The notes below the pieces were generated by a model. The model saw nothing but the letters and a program-made list of their open reading frames with translations. It ran no database searches and had not been told where the DNA came from. Shown piece by piece: positions 26,301-34,094 of a DNA stretch of 64,000 nucleotides. Position numbers and translations under genes: made by a program. This DNA comes from Acidobacteriaceae bacterium (GTDB lineage: Bacteria; Acidobacteriota; Terriglobia; Terriglobales; Acidobacteriaceae), in NCBI GenBank assembly GCA_035944135.1, contig DASZBM010000010.1, forward strand, positions 62,001 to 126,000. The letters run 5' to 3'. Position 1 is the stretch's first letter. Every line of letters begins with the position of its first letter.

Positions 26301-26962
26301 GTACCGAACCAGAGGACAACCACAATCACTGGCTTGACCGGCAGCGTTCCGACTACGATCAGCGTCACGTCGTGGCCGCGTCCATCGTGTGGAAGCCGCA
26401 CTACAACTTCAACCACCGGGCGGAGCGGCTGATTGTGAACGATTGGACCTTCACATCGATCATCCGCATCCAGAGCGGCGTTCCGTTCAACATCACCACC
26501 GGCTCCGACAACAACGGTGACGGCGTGACGAACGATCGTCCCAACCTGGTTCCTGGCTTGACCCGCGCGTCGGTCACCGACAATGGCCATTCCCGCGTCG
26601 CAATGATTCACAACTGGGTCAGCCCATCTCAATTCTGCGTATTCAATACGGCTCTCAATGGCATCAACGCCTGCCCGCAGGATGGCGCTGGTCCGGCCGG
26701 TTCAGACGGAACCGTTCGTCAGAACTCGCTCGATGCTCCAGGGCGTCGTGACATCGATGCGTCCATCTTCCGCGACTTTCCTATCTGGGAGCGCGTCACC
26801 TTCCAGATCCGCGGAGAGGCGACCAACGTCTTCAACCTCACCAATCTGCCGCCTCCGAACGGAACCTTGAACTCATCCACCTTCGGACAGATCACGACCT
26901 CGTATCCTGGCGGCAGCTTCGGCAACCGCGTCATCCAGGTTGGCGGCCGCATTTTGTTCTAG
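23369..26962 (+). CDS. Oar-like TonB-dependent receptor
   Basis: An outer-membrane beta-barrel receptor of 1197 residues. The start is a GTG with GGAGG 6 nt upstream; a longer reading from 23342 lacks this. A signal peptide ends near LAAHGQ. Residues about 30-105 form a carboxypeptidase-regulatory-like domain (GIVTDTTGAAVPGATVVIT, DGSYRADFLPVGPY). The plug (about 115-240, LDLTPGVQ, REFRVDTNNFSAQYGRNSAG) and barrel follow, ending in VIQVGGRILF with a terminal Phe. Oar-like receptors are greatly expanded in Acidobacteriota and probably import oligosaccharides or peptides. No partner gene identifies the ligand. Confidence 0.93.
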   Translation: MSRFLRSLMLIIAVAISGLAAHGQLSTATMFGIVTDTTGAAVPGATVVITQTDTQTTRTLKTESDGSYRADFLPVGPYKLSVSAQGFKTLERTGITLTVTEEAHVDLQLPVGGESTTVEVTAEVPLLNTGNSTLGRTVSNVEIDNLPLVDRNVYTLLDLTPGVQNNNNSGIGGNGGVINPLGYPEQHVKINGSSDSGVGQVSYYLDGGSNMTGVRNTGNPLPNPDAIREFRVDTNNFSAQYGRNSAGVVTVLTKSGTNDFHGSVFEFYRDRNFNATTRATAVKTPYNQHRFGFTVGGPVKRDKLFFFGSYAGFRFITDNIFNPIVPSAAMVQGNFTANIPTAASSQVANNVKCTIAAQSSTQFWACNPYLPKASAWCDFNNQPNVCDPSTFDPSIMAIMKANLIPTAGSSGTINQLSPYSQKTDEQLYKGDYQMTAKQRLTFSYFHETGDFIVNPSGNNVLGWVVHNYNFAQHEANIQHVWTISNSTVNQLALNYTRLIGGRVPSPSESLANYGSTFAEQIPNGTICGVPAALGCSRPQLGVSGWFTAGNAISGPVTGTNLYAIRDVVSSTHGKHTLYYGGEADRENDAQQTSLNDYGVFSFTAHTNTTNHSSAAITDFLFGSPNSMEQDVPVYANANYFNYGLFLQDDWRAFSNLTLNLGVRYDIQTTPTDTLRRTMNFVPGAQSTVAPNGPKGVLFPGDPGVPAGGVNTRYNHISPRVGLAWTPYPNGHTVIHAAAGLFYGSVGGNLFTYPSNGEPFSGRPTFNNVIHVSNPYATDPKDFCNGDPTCIAGGVGHSPYPFIYNPKNPQYVVTPAAIIPVDPNFRWPVSYQVNFGFQQQLGGGFAFSGSYVGAFSRKLPTEWDANYPQFNVTSSGAAAASCTDTTQACAYADTSSTANNRRPYNAKAYAATSTASASNPIFSTISQIQSSESANYNSLQVTIQKRLAAGFSAQGFYVWSKALQSLDLDTSGNTGNSTGTEPEDNHNHWLDRQRSDYDQRHVVAASIVWKPHYNFNHRAERLIVNDWTFTSIIRIQSGVPFNITTGSDNNGDGVTNDRPNLVPGLTRASVTDNGHSRVAMIHNWVSPSQFCVFNTALNGINACPQDGAGPAGSDGTVRQNSLDAPGRRDIDASIFRDFPIWERVTFQIRGEATNVFNLTNLPPPNGTLNSSTFGQITTSYPGGSFGNRVIQVGGRILF

Positions 26963-26983
26963 CTGAATCCCCACATCCCAGAC

Positions 26984-27020
26984 GCGGCAGACGACTCCCC
27001 TCGTCTGCCGCATTTTCTTT
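26984..27020. terminator. Terminator after the receptor gene
   Basis: An 11-bp stem GCGGCAGACGA / TCGTCTGCCGC with loop CTCCCC, followed by ATTTTCTTTT. It lies between the receptor gene and convergent ridA. Confidence 0.85.
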
Positions 27021-27039
27021 TAGGCCTGAGCCGCGGCAC

Positions 27040-27435
27040 TCAGACCTTTGCGATGCACTCAATCTCCACCAGTGCGTCCTTCGGCAGCGCTGCAACCTGC
27101 ACGGTCGAGCGCGCCGGCGCAACGATTCCATCACCCGCGAATGCGCGCGCGTAAACCTCGTTCATGGCGGCGAAGTCGCTCATGCTTTTCAGGAACACCG
27201 TCGTCTTCACCACGTTTGCAAAACTCAAACCCGCGGCCGCCAGCACGCCGCGCAGGTTCGCGACGACTCGTTCCGTCTGCTCCGTAATCCCGCCAGAGAT
27301 CATCTGGCCCGTCGCAGGATCCAGCGGAATCTGTCCCGAGGTGAATACGAGGTCGCCGGAGCGAACCGCCTGGGTATACGGCCCGATCGCGGCCGGGGCA
27401 TCCTTGGTGGCAATTGCAGTCTTATCGATAGGCAT
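27040..27435 (-). CDS. ridA: RidA family enamine/imine deaminase
   Basis: A 131-residue cytosolic protein that hydrolyses reactive enamines such as 2-aminoacrylate. Seen: AIGPYTQAVRSGDLVFTSGQIPLDP at the N-terminus, the catalytic-site arginine in PARSTVQVAALPKDALVEIECIA, and VVKTTVFLKSMSDFAAMNEVY. The start MPIDKTAIAT (27435) is preferred over a non-ATG start at 27468. It is convergent with the receptor and divergent from hscA. Confidence 0.93.
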   Translation of the reverse strand: MPIDKTAIATKDAPAAIGPYTQAVRSGDLVFTSGQIPLDPATGQMISGGITEQTERVVANLRGVLAAAGLSFANVVKTTVFLKSMSDFAAMNEVYARAFAGDGIVAPARSTVQVAALPKDALVEIECIAKV

Positions 27436-27572
27436 AGGCCGGATTGTCGGCGAGCACCCGCTGTGCACGCAACCCTGAGCGACGCTTCAGCCCCGAATGC
27501 ATCCCACTCCTGATAGTGGAAAATAGAGGATGGCGCGCTTTGTAGTCCGTGCGCGCCGTGAAGAGGAGCCTC

Positions 27573-29588
27573 GTGGCAGAACAACAGCAGCGCGTCGTCG
27601 GCATTGACCTTGGCACAACCAACTCGCTCGTCGCCTACATGCAGGGCGACACGCCGCAGGTCATCCCCGGCGACGATGGCGCCGCGATCGTCCCCAGCGT
27701 CGTCGCTTTCGATCAGGAGACGAAGGAAGGCTTCGCCGTCGGCAACGCGGCGCGTGATGTGCTGCTCAAGCAGCCGGCGAACGCGGTCTACTCGGTCAAG
27801 CGCCTCATGGGCCGCGACCTCGAAGACGTCCAGCCCGAGCTCAAACTCTTCCCATTCCATATGGCGGAAGGTCTCAAGCCCGGCGAGGTACTCAAGCTGG
27901 ACGTCGGCGGTCTCACTCTCACGCCTCCTGAAATCTCCGCTTACGTCCTTCTCCAGCTCAAGCGCAACGCCGAACGCTTCTTCGGCGCTCCGGTCACGAA
28001 AGCTGTGATCACCGTTCCTGCCTACTTCAACGACGCGCAGCGACAGGCGACGAAGGACGCGGGGCGGATTGCGGGCCTGGATGTACTTCGCCTCGTGAAC
28101 GAACCGACAGCCGCCGCGCTCGCGTACGGTCTCGACAAGCTGCACGGCGGCAAGGACGGCATCATTGCCGTGTACGACTTCGGCGGCGGCACGTTCGACA
28201 TCTCCATCCTCAAGCTGCATGAAGGCATCTTCGAGGTCGTCGCCACTGGCGGCGACACGCACCTCGGCGGCGACGACATCGATCACCTGCTGCTTGGCGT
28301 CGCCATCGACGACATTCGCGGCGACCTCGGCATTGACGTGAGCACGCAGCCGGAAGCCATTCAGGCGCTGCGCAAGGCAGTGATCGACGCCAAGATTGCG
28401 CTCTCCGCAAATCCGTCCGCGCGGCTGCAGGTAGAGCTCGCCGGCGGCAAACAGTATCTGCGCGAGATTACGCGCGAGCAGTTCGAGCAGTTGATTGCGC
28501 CGGTGATCGAGCGCACGGCCGGTCCGGTGAAGCAGGCACTCAAGGATTCGGGTCTCGCTCAGGAGCAGATCGATGAAGTTGTGATGGTCGGCGGCTCCAC
28601 GCGCATTCCCGCCGTGCGCGCACTGGTCACGAAACTCTTCGATCTCGAATCGCGCAGCAAGAAGCTGCACACTGAGTTGAACCCTGACGAAGTTGTCGCG
28701 CTTGGCGCGGCCGTCCAGGCACAGATTCTCTCCGGCGAAGCAAGCTCTGCCACCGACGACCTGCTGCTGCTCGACGTCACGCCGCTCTCGCTCGGCATCG
28801 AGGCGCTCGGCGGCGTCGTGGCGAAGATCATTCAGCGCAACTCGACCATTCCTGCGAGTGCGACGGAGCACTTCACCACCGGCGTCGATGGACAGACGAA
28901 CGTTGCGATTCACGTGGTCCAGGGCGAGCGCGAGCTCGCCAAGGACTGCCGCTCGCTGGCTCGTTTTGACCTGAAAGGAATTCCGCCGATGGTTGCGGGT
29001 CTGCCGCGCATCGAGGTGAAGTTCCTGATCGATGCCAACGGCATCCTGCAGGTCAGCGCGCGCGAGCAGCGCAGCGGCAAAGAGGCGCAGGTCGAAGTGA
29101 AGCCAACCTACGGGCTCACCGATGAGCAGGTAGAGTCGATGATCCTGGAGAGCTTTGATATGGCTGAAGCGGACATCACAGCGCGGCAGGTGATCGAAGC
29201 CACGAACGAAGCGCAGACGATTCTGGACGCCGTGGACAAGGGTAAGGAATCACCTGCGTGGCAGCAGCTTACCTCGGTCGAGCATGAGGAGATTGAGGCT
29301 GCGGCTAAAGAAGTGGAGGCTTCCATCCGCGGCGGTGATTACAAGATCATCCGGAAGGCCATCGAGCAGCTTGATAAGAAGACACGCCGCTTTGCGGAGA
29401 TCATGATGGATTCAGCGGTCTCGGGCGCGCTGCAGGGCAAGACGATGAACTCCGCGGGAGAGTCGATGGGGCAAGGCCCTAGCGCACCGCATCCATTCGC
29501 GAAAGCAGAGATTCAGGATTCGAAGCCGAATGTGATTGAGGCTGCGGAGGCGAACCCAGAGACGCCAGGCGAGTCCGAAGAGCACTGA
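27573..29588 (+). CDS. hscA: Hsp70 chaperone HscA
   Basis: The Hsp70 partner of HscB that helps transfer clusters from IscU. Start GTG at 27573 follows AGGAG by 4-5 nt. The N-terminal ATPase domain shows [26 protein letters not shown] and [10 protein letters not shown]. The substrate domain has [20 protein letters not shown] and [15 protein letters not shown], typical of HscA rather than DnaK. The C-terminal lid is helical. It is 671 residues, somewhat longer than usual, with a poorly conserved tail. It stands apart from hscB, iscU and iscA. murQ converges with adjacent stop codons. Confidence 0.93.
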   Translation: MAEQQQRVVGIDLGTTNSLVAYMQGDTPQVIPGDDGAAIVPSVVAFDQETKEGFAVGNAARDVLLKQPANAVYSVKRLMGRDLEDVQPELKLFPFHMAEGLKPGEVLKLDVGGLTLTPPEISAYVLLQLKRNAERFFGAPVTKAVITVPAYFNDAQRQATKDAGRIAGLDVLRLVNEPTAAALAYGLDKLHGGKDGIIAVYDFGGGTFDISILKLHEGIFEVVATGGDTHLGGDDIDHLLLGVAIDDIRGDLGIDVSTQPEAIQALRKAVIDAKIALSANPSARLQVELAGGKQYLREITREQFEQLIAPVIERTAGPVKQALKDSGLAQEQIDEVVMVGGSTRIPAVRALVTKLFDLESRSKKLHTELNPDEVVALGAAVQAQILSGEASSATDDLLLLDVTPLSLGIEALGGVVAKIIQRNSTIPASATEHFTTGVDGQTNVAIHVVQGERELAKDCRSLARFDLKGIPPMVAGLPRIEVKFLIDANGILQVSAREQRSGKEAQVEVKPTYGLTDEQVESMILESFDMAEADITARQVIEATNEAQTILDAVDKGKESPAWQQLTSVEHEEIEAAAKEVEASIRGGDYKIIRKAIEQLDKKTRRFAEIMMDSAVSGALQGKTMNSAGESMGQGPSAPHPFAKAEIQDSKPNVIEAAEANPETPGESEEH

Positions 29589-30506
29589 CTACTTCAACGC
29601 TTGGCCGAGGACACCATTCGCGGCAGCGAGCTTCGCACGCGCGGCGCTCGCATCGAGGTGAAGTCGGGCCATCACAATCGCAGTCTTGACGTCATCGCCG
29701 GAGTCCTTCAATAACTGTGAGGCAGTCTCGCGATCGACTCCTGTCGCGTCGGAGATGATGCGTTCGGCGCGGTCGACGAGCTTCGCGTTGGTCGGACGGA
29801 CGTTAACCATCAGGTTGCCAAACGTTGCTCCCGTGCGGACCATTACTCCTGTCGAGAGCATGTTGAGAACAAGTTTTGTCGCGGTTCCAGCCTTCATGCG
29901 AGTGGAGCCGGTGAGGACTTCGGGGCCGGTGGCGGGGGTGATGGCGATCTCGGCCGCCTGGGCGAGGGCGGAGTTGGGGACGCAGCTCAGGCCGATGGTG
30001 AGCGCTCCGCGCTGGCGGGCGTAGTCCATGGCGCCGAGGACGTAGGGGGTGCGGCCGGAGGCGGCGATGCCGACGAGGGTGTCGGGGTGGTTGTCGGAGG
30101 CGAAGCCGGCTGCGGCGAGGTCCTGGGCGCCGAGGTCCGGCGAGTCCTCGGAGTGCTCGCTGGAGAGCCGCAGCGCGCTGTCGCCGCCAGCGATGAGACC
30201 CTGGACAAGGTCAGAGGGGACGGAGAAGGTGGGAGGGCACTCGCTGGCGTCGAGGACGCCGAGGCGGCCGCTGGTGCCGGCGCCGATGTAGAAGAGGCGG
30301 CCGCCTCGCTGGAAGCGGGCTGCGATCTCGTCTACCGCACGGGCGATGTTGGGGAGCTCGGCGCGGACGGCGGCGGCGACGGTGGCGTCCTCGTCATTGA
30401 TGACGCGGAGCATGTCCAGGGTGGAGAGCTGGTCGAGATTCTCGGAGCGCGGGTTGCGGGATTCGGTGAGGAGCTGGCCGAGGGCGGCGGTGTTGGGAGA
30501 TGCCAT
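29589..30506 (-). CDS. murQ: N-acetylmuramic acid 6-phosphate etherase MurQ
   Basis: Cleaves the lactyl ether of MurNAc-6-phosphate, giving GlcNAc-6-phosphate and D-lactate during cell wall recycling. It is 305 residues with SIS fold. Seen: TESRNPRSENLDQLSTLDML, the sugar-phosphate site GGRLFYIGAGTSGRLGVLDA, SECPPTF, VGIAASGRTPYVLGA and GSTRMKAGTATKLVLNMLST. No MurP transporter or AnmK gene is next to it. It ends adjacent to hscA, tail to tail. Confidence 0.95.
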   Translation of the reverse strand: MASPNTAALGQLLTESRNPRSENLDQLSTLDMLRVINDEDATVAAAVRAELPNIARAVDEIAARFQRGGRLFYIGAGTSGRLGVLDASECPPTFSVPSDLVQGLIAGGDSALRLSSEHSEDSPDLGAQDLAAAGFASDNHPDTLVGIAASGRTPYVLGAMDYARQRGALTIGLSCVPNSALAQAAEIAITPATGPEVLTGSTRMKAGTATKLVLNMLSTGVMVRTGATFGNLMVNVRPTNAKLVDRAERIISDATGVDRETASQLLKDSGDDVKTAIVMARLHLDASAARAKLAAANGVLGQALK

Positions 30507-30547
30507 TTTGAGAGGGTACCTCGTGCCCGGGCGAGGTCGCTCGCTGG

Positions 30548-30671
30548 GGACCCCCCTCCCCCCTGTTTTTGCGCAAAGTCTTCAGAAGAGGGAACTTAGG
30601 CGTGGACTTTTTTGTCAAAGTATTGATTCCAGATACTTTAGAAAATAAAGTATATGGAATCAATGGCTTAG
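30548..30671 (+). repeat. Dispersed ~120-nt repeat, copy B
   Basis: CCCCCTCCCCCCTG, TTTTTGCGCAAAGTCTTCA, AACTTAGGCGTGGACTTTT, GTCAAAGTATTGA in order, as in copies A (4611-4768) and C (59622-59735). It lies upstream of murQ. Its 3' part is changed into a long hairpin not found in the other copies. Confidence 0.75.
30622..30664. repeat. Long AT-rich inverted repeat inside copy B
   Basis: ATTGATTCCA-G-ATACTTTA (30622-30640), loop GAAAA, TAAAGTAT-A-TGGAATCAAT (30646-30664). This is a 19-bp arm with one mismatch, unusually AT-rich for this window. Confidence 0.85.
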
Positions 30672-30731
30672 GTTGAATTGCACCATTTTCGGGGCAGGCG
30701 GCCCAGCCTCGTGCCGGGGCGATTTTGGCCT

Positions 30732-30971
30732 CTATTGCTTGCTCATGTTGTTGTTATGGCACCAGTGCGAACAGAGAAAGAGTCGCGTAGGGCCGACCTG
30801 CTCGCCTTGCGCATTCATCTCGCGCGCGACCATAAGGCCTTTGCATTGGGCACATCCGCCAAACTGGTCACAGACGTGTCCAAGGGAGACCTCGAAATCG
30901 CCTTCTATAACTTCAATTCCCTCGAAACGGCTATGTAGATAGGCGGCGAGATCGTTCAAATGCTCTTCCAT
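30732..30971 (-). CDS. Small cysteine-rich hypothetical protein
   Basis: A 79-residue frame starting MEEHLNDLAAYLHSRFEG. Cysteines at about 34, 40 and 43 (C-x5-C-x2-C) and 67 and 71 (LFLCSHWCHNNN) could bind zinc or a cluster. A GGTGG lies about 8 nt before the ATG. An overlapping plus-strand frame (30756-30938) has no binding site or cysteine pattern. No family is recognised, and the region is flanked by repeats, so it may be a young or relic gene. Confidence 0.4.
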   Translation of the reverse strand: MEEHLNDLAAYLHSRFEGIEVIEGDFEVSLGHVCDQFGGCAQCKGLMVAREMNAQGEQVGPTRLFLCSHWCHNNNMSKQ

Positions 30972-31167
30972 GTGCGGTCCACCAGTCTAGATTGATGCGT
31001 GGAAGAGGCAAGGTGAAGGCAGTGTCATGTTGAGGGGCTGGAAATTGGCGGTAATCGAGTGGACCTCAGGGGCTAAAGCCCCGTGGTTATCAGGATGGGT
31101 TACGGCACGGCTGAAGCCGTGCCCCTTCCGGTGTGGTGACTGAAGATTATGGCGGGGTGATCCGGGC

Positions 31168-31207
31168 GAAAAGCAGATCCCTTGCGGGGATGACAGAAAG
31201 AAAGGCA
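31168..31207. repeat. UUCG-type hairpin repeat, copy 2
   Basis: gaaaagcagatcccttgcgg then ggatgacagaaagaaaggc. Same unit as at 8254 and 31248, with loop variant TTGCG. Confidence 0.75.
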
Positions 31208-31247
31208 GGCAAGGGCAAGAGCAAAGGCAAGGGCAAAGGCAAAGACA

Positions 31248-31284
31248 GAAGCAGATCCCCTACGGGGATGACAGAAAGAAAGGC
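31248..31284. repeat. UUCG-type hairpin repeat, copy 3
   Basis: gaagcagatcccctacgggg then atgacagaaagaaaggc. The stem ATCCCC/GGGGAT closes the loop TACG. It lies 80 bp after copy 2 in the same orientation. Confidence 0.75.
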
Positions 31285-31383
31285 GATGGCAGAAAGGGAA
31301 GCAACAGCGACGGAAAAGCAATTGGCGCGGAGCGCGTTTCGCCGTCCGCGGAGGACCGGAGGACTGTGTCAGCATAGAGGGAG

Positions 31384-32706
31384 ATGAGTGAGCGGAAGAA
31401 GCGGCGGGCTGCTGGTGCTACGGCGGCGGTGGCGTGGCAGCATCGTGACTTCCGGTTCTATTCGGCTGCGCGGCTGGTGGGGATCCTGGGGGCGGAGGCG
31501 CAGGCCGTTGGGGTGGCGTGGCAGATCTATCAGATGACGCACTCGGCGCTGGCGCTGGGGTATACCGGGCTGGCGCTGTTTCTGCCGGGGCTGTTCTTTA
31601 CGCTGCCGGCGGGGCATGTGGCGGATTTGTTCGATCGGCGGACGGTGCTGCTGACGTGCTATGTAGCGCAGTTTGGCGCGACGCTGTGGCTGCTGCGGAT
31701 GACAATGCATGGCGTGAGCTCGGTGTGGTGGATTTATGGCGCGCTGCTGCTGATTGGGCTGGGAAGGTGTTTCAGCGGGCCGGCGTCGGCGGCGCTGGTG
31801 CCGATGCTGGTGCCGAAGGAGCACTTTGTGAATGCGGTTACGTGGGGGTCGGCGATCTTTCAGATTGCGACGGCGACGGGGCCGATGTTTGGCGGGATCT
31901 TGTTCACGGTGTCGCTGGCTGGGACGCGATGGGTGCGCTGGCAGGGCGCGCCGGTGGTTTATGTGTTCACGCTGGGCTGCATTGTGCTGTACCTGGGGCT
32001 GATTGGGATGATCCGGCCGCAGGGAGCGGCGGAGAAGCGCGGCTTCTCGCTGAGCACGATGGCGGCGGGGTTGCGGTACGTGATGCGCACGCGGCTGCTG
32101 CTGGGGTCGATCTCACTGGATCTGTTTGCGGTGCTGCTGGGCGGGGCGGTGAGCCTGCTGCCGATTTTTGCGGACCAGATTCTGCACGCCGGGCCGCATG
32201 GGCTGGGTCTGCTGCGGGCGATGCCGAGCCTGGGGGCGCTGGCGGTGTCGATGACGCTGCTGACCCGCCCGATGAGGCGGAATGCAGGGAAGAAGATGCT
32301 GGTGTGTGTGGGGATCTTTGGCGTGGCGACGGTGGTGTTCGGGCTGAGCCGGAATATCTGGCTGAGCTGCGCAGCGCTGCTGGTGGTGGGCGCTAGCGAC
32401 ATGATCAGCGTGGTGGTGCGGGGGAGCATCTTGCAGCTGGCGACGCCGCATGAGATGCGGGGCAGGGTGTCGAGCGTGAACTGGCTGTTCCTGGGGGCGA
32501 GTAATGAGCTGGGCGAGTATGAGAGCGGATTGACGGCTCACTGGTGGGGCGCTGTGAGGGCAGTGGTGTTCGGCGGCGTGGCGAGCATGGCGATCACAGG
32601 GCTGTGGGCGGTGTTCTTCCCGGCTCTGCGGAGAGCCGACAAGCTGGACGCGGACCACCTGATTGCGCTGGAGCAGGAGCTGAGCGCGGCGGAGCCGGTG
32701 GGGTAG
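31384..32706 (+). CDS. MFS transporter, EntS-like (MFS_3) family
   Basis: A 440-residue membrane protein with about 12 helices. The N-terminal half resembles the EntS/MFS_3 exporters: QHRDFRFYSAARLVGILGAEAQAVGVAWQIYQ, GHVADLFDRRTVLL (motif A-like D-x2-D-R-R), RCFSGPASAALVPMLVPKEHFVNA. HEMRGRVSSVNWLFLGASNELG lies in the second half. Family members export siderophores or drugs; the substrate is not clear. Codon third positions are almost all G/C, giving long false frames in other phases. The purine nucleoside permease gene is convergent. Confidence 0.88.
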   Translation: MSERKKRRAAGATAAVAWQHRDFRFYSAARLVGILGAEAQAVGVAWQIYQMTHSALALGYTGLALFLPGLFFTLPAGHVADLFDRRTVLLTCYVAQFGATLWLLRMTMHGVSSVWWIYGALLLIGLGRCFSGPASAALVPMLVPKEHFVNAVTWGSAIFQIATATGPMFGGILFTVSLAGTRWVRWQGAPVVYVFTLGCIVLYLGLIGMIRPQGAAEKRGFSLSTMAAGLRYVMRTRLLLGSISLDLFAVLLGGAVSLLPIFADQILHAGPHGLGLLRAMPSLGALAVSMTLLTRPMRRNAGKKMLVCVGIFGVATVVFGLSRNIWLSCAALLVVGASDMISVVVRGSILQLATPHEMRGRVSSVNWLFLGASNELGEYESGLTAHWWGAVRAVVFGGVASMAITGLWAVFFPALRRADKLDADHLIALEQELSAAEPVG

Positions 32707-32717
32707 AAGGAAGAGTG

Positions 32718-32745
32718 GTTAGTCGTTAGTAGTTAGTGGTTAGTA
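32718..32745. repeat. 7-nt tandem array at the end of the permease gene
   Basis: Four heptamers: GTTAGTC, GTTAGTA, GTTAGTG, GTTAGTA. The minus-strand stop codon of the purine nucleoside permease (32733-32735) and its last residues (LTNH) are written within the array. Confidence 0.8.
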
Positions 32746-33788
32746 AGAACGCCGCTCGGGATGTGGTTGCGGGTGGTGGACCAGTTGGTGAGCAGGTTGT
32801 GCAGCACGGTTGAGCCGACGAGGTACGCGGACTCGAGTGCGAGGTTTTTGCCGATGTAGGGCGTGCTGACGGACTCGACGGCGTCGTGGCCGGGGCGCTC
32901 CATGGAGTAGTTGCTGCCGGTGCGGAGGACGAGGACGCGGTTGCGGTCGAGGCGGTGCATGTCGTCGAGGCGGTCGATGGCGTTGAGGAAGCCGGAGTCT
33001 TCCATCTCGGTGGTGGCGAAGACGCCGCGGCCGTTGGTCCAGAGGCGGACCCAATCTTCGGCGTAGGTGGTCATGATGGTGCCGTGCCAGTAGTAATCGG
33101 AGGCGAAGGTGTCGCCGAGGAGGACGAAGGGCGGGCGCTGGGCGGCGGGCGTGTCGGTGTACTCGGCGCGGAAGGCGGCGACGGCGGGGTCATCGGGGAG
33201 CTTGAGGGAGCGGGTCTGGTCGTAGGCCCACTGGACGAGGCTTTGATTGAGCGTGAAGAGATTGGAGCGGTGCCAGACGGGGTCCTGGATGGAGGGCGGG
33301 TTGGGCTGTTTGGCGCTGGTGGGGAAGATGCCGTAGGGCCAGGATTTGGGGGCTTCGCGGGGATCGATCTCGCGGGCGACGTCGCCGATGACATAGCGCG
33401 CCCATGCGGCGGAACCGATGGAGCCGATGTGGGGGTCGATGCCGGAGATGCCGTTGATGAGGATGTAGGCGTGGGTGAGATCGAAGCGCGGGTCGAGGCC
33501 GAGGGCCATCATGCTGGCGGTGGCGTTGACGAGTGTGGTGCCGGAGACCATGCCGAGGATGGTGTGGTCTTTGTTGGTGCGGAGGGCGTGTACGCCGCCG
33601 GGGAATGGCAGGACCTCGTCGAGGTGCTGGCGCTCAACCCAGAACTGGAATTCGCCGGGAGCGTCGCCGGTGTCGTTGCCGACCTCGAAGGTGGTGACGA
33701 TGACGGCGCGGATCGGCCAGGGCTTTTGGGCGTGTGCGGCGAGGGTGAAGAAGACGGCGAGAAAGACACTGGCGCGGAGAAGGCGCAT
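32733..33788 (-). CDS. Purine nucleoside permease (NUP family), secreted
   Basis: A 351-residue protein starting MRLLRASVFLAVFF, with signal peptide ending at AAHA. The rest matches the NUP family (PF06516): VIVTTFEVGNDTGDAPGEFQFWV, DHTILGMVSGTTLVNATASMMALGLDPRFD, ILINGISGIDPHIGSIGSAAWA, TEMEDSGFLNAIDRL and GSNYSMERPG. Despite the name, the fold is that of nucleoside phosphorylases; a periplasmic purine nucleoside role is known only from fungi, so activity here is inferred. Confidence 0.9.
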   Translation of the reverse strand: MRLLRASVFLAVFFTLAAHAQKPWPIRAVIVTTFEVGNDTGDAPGEFQFWVERQHLDEVLPFPGGVHALRTNKDHTILGMVSGTTLVNATASMMALGLDPRFDLTHAYILINGISGIDPHIGSIGSAAWARYVIGDVAREIDPREAPKSWPYGIFPTSAKQPNPPSIQDPVWHRSNLFTLNQSLVQWAYDQTRSLKLPDDPAVAAFRAEYTDTPAAQRPPFVLLGDTFASDYYWHGTIMTTYAEDWVRLWTNGRGVFATTEMEDSGFLNAIDRLDDMHRLDRNRVLVLRTGSNYSMERPGHDAVESVSTPYIGKNLALESAYLVGSTVLHNLLTNWSTTRNHIPSGVLTNH

Positions 33789-33849
33789 GCGGGCTCCGGA
33801 GGCTGGATTCTGGGGTAAATCCAGAGTAGCAGCGCGGGGGAGGCGGGCT

Positions 33850-34029
33850 TCAGGGTTTGGACTTGGGGTGCGGGTCGATCTGCGCGGCGGCGAAGATCTT
33901 TGCCGGCGTAAGCAGGACGCCGTTGATGGGGATGACCATCTCGTCGCCGAGGGTGGTTGGTTCGCCGATCTTCGTGCCGCCTTCCGCGAGCTTGTCCAAC
34001 GCCTTCTGGAGTTGCGGGTCGAGTTCCAT
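33850..34029 (-). CDS. Small hypothetical protein
   Basis: A 59-residue protein, MELDPQLQKALDKLAEGG at the start, then GEPTTLGDEMVIPINGVLLTPAKIF, which looks like one helix and a beta-hairpin. There is no clear ribosome binding site, and an in-frame extension to 34194 is mostly low-quality. It lies 61 bp upstream of the permease on the same strand. Family not recognised. Confidence 0.5.
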   Translation of the reverse strand: MELDPQLQKALDKLAEGGTKIGEPTTLGDEMVIPINGVLLTPAKIFAAAQIDPHPKSKP

Positions 34030-34094
34030 GAGTGATTCGATGCGTGACCCGGCGGTGTTAGGTGCTGCACCGCGGATGGTGCAGCGAACCGTGC

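Larger units (their letters stand above)
30972..31383. other. Repeat-rich intergenic region
   Basis: About 410 bp without a convincing gene. It contains two short palindromes (GGGGCTAAAGCCCC at 31069-31082; GGCACGGCTGAAGCCGTGCC at 31104-31123), two copies of the UUCG-type hairpin repeat (31168 and 31248), and between them a purine-rich run built from GGCAA/GGCAAA units. It precedes the MFS gene at 31384. Confidence 0.75.

Noticed and set aside
27573-29588. Calling the Hsp70 gene dnaK
   Set aside because: The substrate-domain segment [18 protein letters not shown] and lid are HscA-like, and HscB, IscU and IscS are encoded in the same window.
30756-30938. Plus-strand small gene overlapping the cysteine-rich frame
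   Set aside because: No ribosome binding site; the opposite strand has a better start and a cysteine pattern.
31180-31285. CRISPR-like array from the two nearby hairpin repeats
   Set aside because: Only two copies with one purine-rich gap, no further repeats and no cas genes.
31518-32396. Plus-strand frame inside the MFS gene
   Set aside because: Ala/Gly/Asp-only composition produced by G/C at third codon positions of the true gene.
32886-33818. Plus-strand frame opposite the purine nucleoside permease gene
   Set aside because: Gly/Val/Asp/Glu-rich antisense reading without motifs.
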